From: a bacterium
Lineage (GTDB): Bacteria > Latescibacterota > Latescibacteria > Latescibacterales > Latescibacteraceae
DNA: 21,185 nt
Direction of reading: 5' to 3'
Assembly (NCBI GenBank): GCA_021372535.1
Contig: JAJFUH010000158.1
Coordinates: 1 to 21,185 of the forward strand
Shown: positions 16,201 to 21,185 of the stretch, piece after piece
Layout of the letters: each line of letters begins with the position of its first letter
Position numbering within the stretch: position 1 is the first letter of the stretch
Notes under the pieces: model-generated
Database searches by the model: none
What the model was told of the DNA's origin: nothing
What the model saw: only the letters and a program-made list of their open reading frames with translations
Made by a program: the position numbers and the translations under genes

Positions 16201-16719
16201 TCAGCCAAACAATTTCGTGACCCGGGCAATAATCTCCGCATACACTTTCTCCGGACAGAACACTTTTAATTCTTCGATAATTGCCTGGTTGGTTCGCAGC
16301 TTGTGAGACAGGTATTTATTAATATTAATTGCCACAGTTTTCCCGATAACCGGATCCATATTGAAAACCTGAAACAGTAGGTCGCTGTTTATTTCGAGCA
16401 GCAGACAATCGCTGTCGGCAATAACGGTCGCCGACCGCTTTTCCCCCGAAAACACTCCCATCTCCCCAACAGTCCACAGAGGAGAAATCCGGGATAATTT
16501 GGACCCGTCCACAAAGGTTGCCTGTAAAAATCCAGATATTAATATAAAAACATGTTTTGATTCATCGCCCGCATTACAGAGAATTTCATCTTTGTTTATT
16601 TTTTTAATATGGCAGATTCTGAAAATCTTATACATCTGGTCGTTATTCAAGCCTTTGAACATGGGTATTTTTTTAATGATACCAATAATCTCGTTTGCAT
16701 TCAAATTCGGCGGTGTCAT
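16201..16719 (-). CDS. Stand-alone cyclic-nucleotide-binding protein
   Basis: This 172-residue cytoplasmic protein is one CRP-type cyclic-nucleotide-binding domain. I chose the ATG at 16719 because GAGGG lies 7 nt upstream and the sequence then opens as usual for the family (NANEIIGIIKKIPMFKGLNN). A longer frame begins at a TTG at 16815 without a ribosome site. Motifs include ILCNAGDESKHVFILISG for the first beta strands and the phosphate-binding cassette GEMGVFSGEKRSATVIADSD, with the key Glu and Arg kept, so cAMP or cGMP binding is plausible. The C-terminus is only helical (MDPVIGKTVAININKYLSHKL...) with no helix-turn-helix, so it is not a transcription factor of the Crp type. The nucleotide cyclase gene lies immediately upstream in the same direction. 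The protein may be the receptor for its product. Confidence 0.85.
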   Translation of the reverse strand: MTPPNLNANEIIGIIKKIPMFKGLNNDQMYKIFRICHIKKINKDEILCNAGDESKHVFILISGFLQATFVDGSKLSRISPLWTVGEMGVFSGEKRSATVIADSDCLLLEINSDLLFQVFNMDPVIGKTVAININKYLSHKLRTNQAIIEELKVFCPEKVYAEIIARVTKLFG

Positions 16720-16831
16720 CTCCGCTCCCTCGATGAGCAGCATGGTGGTTATATTTTCGACAGAATCAGACACGTCCCCGTAAAAGAAAGTAATATCAAT
16801 CGACGCAAAATACAATACAATTAACGGACAA

Positions 16832-19060
16832 TCATTTAATGGTAATATCGATCACCGTGTCCCAGTCCGCGGCTGGCGGAGATAATTTATAAGCACTGCA
16901 GCGTTTATGATATACTTTTGATGGACCATCATCCGGGACAATGGAAAGAATCTCATTGAAAAACGCTATCGCTTCATCCCAGTTTCTGTTTCTGTAACTG
17001 GAAATCCCGTTGGCAAAAAGAGTGATGATTCTTTCCGATTTTTCATTCAGATCGCCTTTTTCCCCGAGCAGTTCATAAATCCTTACCGGTTCTTTTTTAC
17101 CCACAACTCTTACAATATCCAGCTCCCGGACTTCAATCGCATTTTTCGCCTGCTCGTAAGTGTTTTCCCCGATCATGATATAAGTACCGTACAGCTTGTT
17201 GAGTGATTCGAGACGTGATGCAAGATTTACGGGATCGCCGATAATGGAGTACTGTTTTCTTGAATATGATCCCATATTTCCGACCATGACCGGCCCGCTG
17301 TTGATACCCATTCTGGTGTACACATCGGGAATGGTGCTGTTATGCCATTTTGCGCGCAGTTCCCGGAGTTTTTTCTGCATTTCGATACAGGCGATACAGG
17401 CCAGTTCGGCATGATTATCAAAACGAATGGGAGCGCCGTAAAAAGCCATGATTGCATCACCCTCGAATCTGTCTACCGTTCCACGGTGATTCTGAATAAT
17501 ATCGGTCATATCTTCAAAGTATTCATTGACCAGCCTGACCAGTCTCTCGGGACCCAATGCCTCGGAGATAGTCGTAAACTTCTCAATATCTGAAAAATAA
17601 ATGGTTATTTCCCGTCGTTCGCCATCTATCTGGTTGAGCATTTCGGGATTATCGATCAAATGGTCAACAACAGTGGGCGCAAGGTATTTGCCGAAGGCAT
17701 CGTGTATGAATTTCTTTTCGTTCGATTCCATGATATACCCGGATACAATCAATCCGAAAAATACCGTTGATGCTGTCACGAGGAGTTTCGCCGGATATAT
17801 CCATATATGTTTGGCAGACAACAGGAAAAATGATACAATCAGTTCTCCGGTTACGATGATGATGGTTGCGGCTATTATATACCGCAGCTGCCGTGACAGG
17901 CTGTTCACAAGAACAAGTATTATCGTGCTTACGATCATGAGTATGTAAAGCATCCAGTTCTGCATGCGGATGATATAGTTTCCCGAAAGCAGATTCTCAA
18001 TCGCGGTGGCATGAATTTCAGTGCCGGGGTAGAGATTCATGTGGGTGAATGGAGTTGCTTTCAACTCGAATAATCCGGCGGCATTTGATCCGATCAGAAC
18101 GATTTTATCGTCAAAAACGTCGGGAGATATAAGCGGTTTTTCGCCACGCTCCATCTGAATAGAGGAGGCAATGAGCGCATGGTATGAATAGTAGGTAAAA
18201 ACTCCGTCTTCATTTTCTTTCCCTCGTCCTGTTCCGCCTTCTCCATACCAGTGAATCAGAAATTTTCCCTCCTCGTCGAACACTGTTGTTCTTCTGATGT
18301 TATTCCGGACATTCTTATTGAACATTTCTTTTGTCATGACACCTTTTGCAACCATATATGCAAGCGAATTGATATACCTGTCGTTGATTTTGTATACGAG
18401 AGGGTAGCTGCGGTGTATGCCATCGGAATCCGGTTCGATGTTGACAAGCCCGATGCTTTTCGCAGCGCCTGTTAGTTTTTCAATCGGGAATGAAACGGAA
18501 TGGTAATTCTTCAGGTGAGAAAAACGGTTGAAAAGCCGGGGTTCATCCACAAAAAGATTGCTGTCGTATACGGTCTCGGTTTCCAGCATTCCCTGCGCCA
18601 CTGCTGATAAATAAACCGATTTCGAGTTGTAGACTGAAACAGCAAATTCATCATCACATTCCTCGCCATATATATCCTGCTCGGAAAAAAGAACATCGAA
18701 AACGATAGCCCTCGGCTTTCCGTGGGACAGATAATTAACGAGCTGGCAGTGAAACGTTCTCGGCCATGGCCAGCCGACACCATTCTTTTCAAAAAAATCG
18801 ATGCTTTGCTGATCGATACAGACAATTACGACATCATCGCAATGGTTTGTTTTCTGACGGTATATGTTGAAGAATAAATCGTATAATTTCCCATCCATGA
18901 AATTAAAAGAGCCTATACAGGTCAGCACAATAATCGAGCACAGAATACCTGTGCTGATCAGGATATACGTCAGATACTGCCGGTATTTACGGTTTTTCAA
19001 TATCATGTCAATCAGATAGTGTTTTCTACTGTAAATAAAACCTTTAACGTATAAAAACAT
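16832..19060 (-). CDS. CHASE2-type class III adenylate/guanylate cyclase
   Basis: This 742-residue membrane enzyme should make cAMP or cGMP from ATP or GTP. TM1 is at about 30-50. The periplasmic CHASE2 sensor (about 52-360) has the marks VVIVCIDQQSIDFFE, WPWPRTFH, IVFDVLFSE, VLIGSNAAGL and YPGTEIHATAIENLL. Three further TM helices lie at 369-387, 393-413 and 425-443. The cyclase domain (475-660) has metal Asp residues D491 (YFSDIEKFT) and D535 (FEGDAIMAF) and transition-state residues N612 and R616 (DPVNLASRLE). The usual base-selecting Lys is Arg531 and the Asp/Thr position is Ser605, so product choice is uncertain. The C-terminus (675-742) is a TPR-like helical extension. The start overlaps the upstream gene by 17 bp. 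An ATG at 19006 is an alternative. The cyclic-nucleotide-binding gene follows it. Confidence 0.9.
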   Translation of the reverse strand: MFLYVKGFIYSRKHYLIDMILKNRKYRQYLTYILISTGILCSIIVLTCIGSFNFMDGKLYDLFFNIYRQKTNHCDDVVIVCIDQQSIDFFEKNGVGWPWPRTFHCQLVNYLSHGKPRAIVFDVLFSEQDIYGEECDDEFAVSVYNSKSVYLSAVAQGMLETETVYDSNLFVDEPRLFNRFSHLKNYHSVSFPIEKLTGAAKSIGLVNIEPDSDGIHRSYPLVYKINDRYINSLAYMVAKGVMTKEMFNKNVRNNIRRTTVFDEEGKFLIHWYGEGGTGRGKENEDGVFTYYSYHALIASSIQMERGEKPLISPDVFDDKIVLIGSNAAGLFELKATPFTHMNLYPGTEIHATAIENLLSGNYIIRMQNWMLYILMIVSTIILVLVNSLSRQLRYIIAATIIIVTGELIVSFFLLSAKHIWIYPAKLLVTASTVFFGLIVSGYIMESNEKKFIHDAFGKYLAPTVVDHLIDNPEMLNQIDGERREITIYFSDIEKFTTISEALGPERLVRLVNEYFEDMTDIIQNHRGTVDRFEGDAIMAFYGAPIRFDNHAELACIACIEMQKKLRELRAKWHNSTIPDVYTRMGINSGPVMVGNMGSYSRKQYSIIGDPVNLASRLESLNKLYGTYIMIGENTYEQAKNAIEVRELDIVRVVGKKEPVRIYELLGEKGDLNEKSERIITLFANGISSYRNRNWDEAIAFFNEILSIVPDDGPSKVYHKRCSAYKLSPPAADWDTVIDITIK

Positions 19061-19319
19061 GTATGAGATACTTGATTATGATGACTGAAATCTGAAGTCC
19101 GATTCCTATGGTCAGTAATCTGAATCCCTTTCTTATCTTCTGATATCTGATCGCCTTCCAGTTTCTGAAGGATTCAGTTTCATTATATCCATTTTCATAT
19201 TCTCTGCCTCGGAACTCCTGAAAAAACTGATGAATGATAATTAATGCGCCGGTCATCCATGCTATTATGAATAACAGATTGAATACCTGATAAACCATGG
19301 TTGTGAAATAGGTATACAT
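19044..19319 (-). CDS. Small two-pass membrane protein
   Basis: This 91-residue protein has unknown function. It has two hydrophobic segments, at about 10-30 (YQVFNLLFIIAWMTGALIII) and 66-88 (LLTIGIGLQISVIIIKYLI), joined by a polar, charged loop (EFRGREYENGYNETES). It overlaps the cyclase start by 17 bp in the same orientation, so the two are probably translated together and it may be a membrane partner of the cyclase. A GGGAT about 9 nt before the ATG is a weak ribosome site. It could also start at the ATG at 19298. Its small size leaves some doubt that it is a gene, but the hydrophobic layout and the overlap favour it. Confidence 0.55.
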   Translation of the reverse strand: MYTYFTTMVYQVFNLLFIIAWMTGALIIIHQFFQEFRGREYENGYNETESFRNWKAIRYQKIRKGFRLLTIGIGLQISVIIIKYLIHVFIR

Positions 19320-19370
19320 CGTCGTTTATCCCGGCTTTATTGTAAATGTTCATAAAACTATTACCGCGGA

Positions 19371-19389
19371 AACACGGAGGACACGGAGA
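19371..19389. repeat. Two tandem 9-bp units (ACACGGAGG type)
   Basis: ACACGGAGG at 19372-19380 is followed directly by ACACGGAGA at 19381-19389. A related ACCGCGGAA precedes them. Confidence 0.5.
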
Positions 19390-19562
19390 AAAACTCTTTC
19401 TATATTTTACGATTTATTTACATTCTTCGTTGTGCTTATCAATAGTCATGAGGATTATTCATTAAAATATTTTTACCACCAAGACACAAATAGACATAAT
19501 AGATCATTTTACAATCTTTAGTAATCATTGATCGTTCACATCCCAGAAGATATAAAAAAACA

Positions 19563-19591
19563 AATCCGTCCAATCCGCGTAAATCCGTGTT
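19563..19591. repeat. Three degenerate 9-10-bp units (AATCCG type)
   Basis: AATCCGTCC, AATCCGCGTA and AATCCGTGTT follow each other without a gap. The reverse strand reads AACACGGATTTACGCGGATT, related to the 19371 cluster. Confidence 0.5.
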
Positions 19592-19675
19592 CTATTATAT
19601 TATTCGAATTCTTCCGGTTCTTTCTGTTCGACAGATACAGGAGAGTTCATTCCACCGTAAATATAGGTGATTGTT

Positions 19676-19689
19676 TACCAATAATGGTA
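19676..19689 (-). terminator. Small hairpin after the beta-helix gene, weak terminator candidate
   Basis: TACCA-TTAT-TGGTA (minus strand) lies 8 bp after the stop codon. The stem is only 5 bp and is followed by AACAATC, not a T run, so an intrinsic terminator is doubtful. Confidence 0.2.
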
Positions 19690-19697
19690 TAATAATA

Positions 19698-21014
19698 TTA
19701 TCGTTCACTGACATTTCCGAACGTCTGAACATCACCCCGTGACATGTTTTTTATGCCGAGTTTCCCATGTTCGACACTGTTTCCGATTATCGAAGCCGAC
19801 CGGACCTTTTCGCCGAGATAAATATGCGCCTCCGGCGTATTGCCGAAATCCTTGAACAGACACGATGACATGAGCAGGGAACCATCGGTCATTTTTATGA
19901 ACGGGATCGAGGGATTCCAGACGAATCCCGGTCTGAACCGTTCATCGTCCCACGCTGAGAAGTGGCAGGCATTGAGTATGACCGTGCCCTGGCCATTATT
20001 GACAATCACCGACCCTGTCCGTGACACACCCCAGAATCCGCAGTTCGTCAGTTTCACCGGTCCGGTGTTGCCGTTCTCGATTTCAATCCCCGACATGAAT
20101 TGACAGTTTTCAAAAGCAATACCGGCATGTTCCTGTACTTTTTCGACTCTGACTCCCTGAAAACAGAGGTCCGCGCCGCTCTGGGTGATGAGAATGTTAC
20201 CCTGTTCTGCAATACCGCGCTCCTGCCCTGGTTTCAGCTCCATTTCGATGAACCGGAATCCCACACGAGTGAAGATGACAAAACAGTTGGTCATGTACTC
20301 CCAGTCGCATTTTCCGATAATGAATCCTTCGAGATTTTTGAGCAGGTACTCCCACAGTTCACGATCCCGGCCTTTGTCATCGCCGTAGACCCAGCTGACC
20401 GGGTGGATGTGGACATTTTCGATCCTGCCGATATCGTACGATCTGTCGATATACACTCCTCTCCTGAGAGCCGACATGTCGATGTTTCGCAGGTGCTGAC
20501 CACCGGCGGGATAAGTGCCGCAGTCGATACCGTTGTATGTGTTGGCGATTGCAAGATCGATCATGGAGCAGCGGAATCCTCTGCGTTGTATTGTCCACGG
20601 ATAAGGATGTATGTCGCCGATTTTCTGCTCGGGATAATAGAGGGTGAGGCCTTTGACCACACTGTTCGGATTGAGGGTCAAAAACGGTGGCGAATCTTCA
20701 TGGTCTCTTCCGGCATATATGAACAGCGCGCTCCCTTTTTGTATATCCGGCAGATGGGGGCCTTCCCATGTGCCTCTGAGTGTCACACCGTCCGGTATGG
20801 TCAGGACACCGTCGAAGCGATACTGTCTTGGAGGTACATATACAGTCATCCCCGTTTTTCCGGCCGCATCGAGAGCAGCCTGAAATGCCATCGTATTGTC
20901 GGCGCGTCCGTCCCCGATTGCGCCATAATCGAGGACATTGTACACCGTGTCCGACGCCCATGATGTTGTGCAGAATATAAATAAACAGGCAGTTGTAAAA
21001 AATATCCGTTTCAT
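19698..21014 (-). CDS. Secreted pectate-lyase-superfamily (Pectate_lyase_3 type) beta-helix protein
   Basis: This 438-residue exported protein should fold as a right-handed parallel beta-helix. The signal peptide MKRIFFTTACLFIFCTTSWA is probably cleaved after SWA at residue 20. The mature N-terminus has the family hallmark YNVLDYGAIGDGRADNTMAF, then VYVPPRQYRFDGVLTIPDGV and TLRG. Repeated short strands follow to the end (GLTLYYPEQ, IENVHIHP, LTNCGFWG, LNACHFSAW, MSSCLFKDF). The superfamily includes pectate lyases, GH28-like enzymes and phage tailspike lyases. I cannot point to catalytic residues, so polysaccharide degradation is only likely. No CAZyme neighbour supports a particular substrate. 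AAGGGGAAA before the ATG supports the start. The gene looks richer in GC than its surroundings and stands alone between repeat-bearing spacers. Confidence 0.82.
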   Translation of the reverse strand: MKRIFFTTACLFIFCTTSWASDTVYNVLDYGAIGDGRADNTMAFQAALDAAGKTGMTVYVPPRQYRFDGVLTIPDGVTLRGTWEGPHLPDIQKGSALFIYAGRDHEDSPPFLTLNPNSVVKGLTLYYPEQKIGDIHPYPWTIQRRGFRCSMIDLAIANTYNGIDCGTYPAGGQHLRNIDMSALRRGVYIDRSYDIGRIENVHIHPVSWVYGDDKGRDRELWEYLLKNLEGFIIGKCDWEYMTNCFVIFTRVGFRFIEMELKPGQERGIAEQGNILITQSGADLCFQGVRVEKVQEHAGIAFENCQFMSGIEIENGNTGPVKLTNCGFWGVSRTGSVIVNNGQGTVILNACHFSAWDDERFRPGFVWNPSIPFIKMTDGSLLMSSCLFKDFGNTPEAHIYLGEKVRSASIIGNSVEHGKLGIKNMSRGDVQTFGNVSER

Positions 21015-21154
21015 GGTTTCCCCTTTTTTAAAGGAATTTTTTATAGGGGGGAGATAACTCTGCTGAAAAAGGGTGTATGTACTCTGTAAGGTTACTATAT
21101 CTCATAGTCTAAAACAAGAAATATCGATACATGGATACGATGAAAAAACACTAA

Positions 21155-21185
21155 AGAGACAGAGGGACAGAGGGACAGAGGGACA
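21155..21185. repeat. 8-bp tandem repeat running off the right edge
   Basis: Three exact AGAGGGAC units occupy 21161-21184 after a partial AGAGAC (21155-21160). The array continues beyond the window, so the copy number is unknown. The region from 21015 to the edge shows no gene. Confidence 0.75.

Larger units (their letters stand above)
19320..19697. other. Gene-free region with degenerate short repeats
   Basis: No coding frame is supported in this 378-bp stretch. It contains ACACGGAGG/ACACGGAGA in tandem (19372-19389), the segment ACCACCAAGACACAAATAG near 19477, and a three-unit AATCCG(T/C).. run (19563-19591). Similar strings are frequent as non-coding relics in environmental bacterial genomes, from memory and not checked. 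The two clusters face each other: AACACGG (19371-19377) is the reverse complement of CCGTGTT (19585-19591). Confidence 0.45.

Noticed and set aside
16720-16815. N-terminal extension of the cyclic-nucleotide-binding gene from a TTG at 16815
   Set aside because: There is no ribosome site before the TTG, while the ATG at 16719 has GAGGG at the right distance and begins at the usual family position.
20100-20963. 287-residue open frame on the + strand
   Set aside because: It is fully antisense to the pectate-lyase-type gene, which has a signal peptide and family motifs. The antisense product has neither.
21155-21185. CRISPR array
   Set aside because: The units are 8 bp with no spacers, and no cas gene is present.

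Overview
The window is a bacterial chromosome segment without rRNA, tRNA, CRISPR arrays or recognisable transposases. The protein families point to a Gram-negative bacterium of the FCB superphylum (Fibrobacterota or a related candidate phylum such as KSB1 or Cloacimonadota). The giant protein ends in a type IX secretion (Por/T9SS type A) sorting-like tail. It also carries dockerin-like repeats of the degenerate kind often seen in that superphylum, and there are many outer-membrane-type lipoproteins. The phylum assignment is an inference from domain style only.

Left part (1-3445, + strand): the 3' part of an oligopeptide/nickel-type ABC transporter ATPase, then two paralogous lipoproteins of unknown function, a stand-alone FHA-domain protein, and a second, membrane-anchored protein with a degenerate FHA-like domain. 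Two near-identical AT-rich 20-bp boxes precede the two FHA-type genes.

Middle left (3568-6268, - strand): a compact lipoprotein operon. It reads LPP20-like lipoprotein, a second LPP20-like lipoprotein, a 48-residue mini-lipoprotein not in the supplied ORF list, and a DUF4384 lipoprotein with a FlgT/LPP20-like N-terminal half. It starts from a very strong Shine-Dalgarno site. A 795-bp AT-rich, gene-free region (6269-7063) separates it from the divergent operon on the right. That region contains two palindromes and, close to the right-hand gene, a GC-rich island that can fold as a nested stem plus pseudoknot.

Centre (7064-16090, + strand): three translationally coupled genes, namely a PEGA-repeat protein, a lipoprotein with a cohesin-like domain, and a 2266-residue surface protein. 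The giant protein has Ca-loop-like motifs, an Ig-like domain, 13 ASH/HYDIN-type repeats, a dockerin-like pair, its own cohesin-like domain and the T9SS-like tail. My reading is that this encodes a cell-surface stalk or fibre whose dockerin-like and cohesin-like parts could mediate anchoring. It is the best candidate here for an undescribed system.

Right part (16201-19319, - strand): a small two-pass membrane protein, a CHASE2-type class III nucleotide cyclase and a stand-alone cyclic-nucleotide-binding protein, which together look like a self-contained second-messenger module. A gene-free stretch with short degenerate repeats follows (19320-19697). The last gene is a secreted pectate-lyase-superfamily beta-helix protein (19698-21014, - strand), and an 8-bp tandem repeat runs off the right edge.
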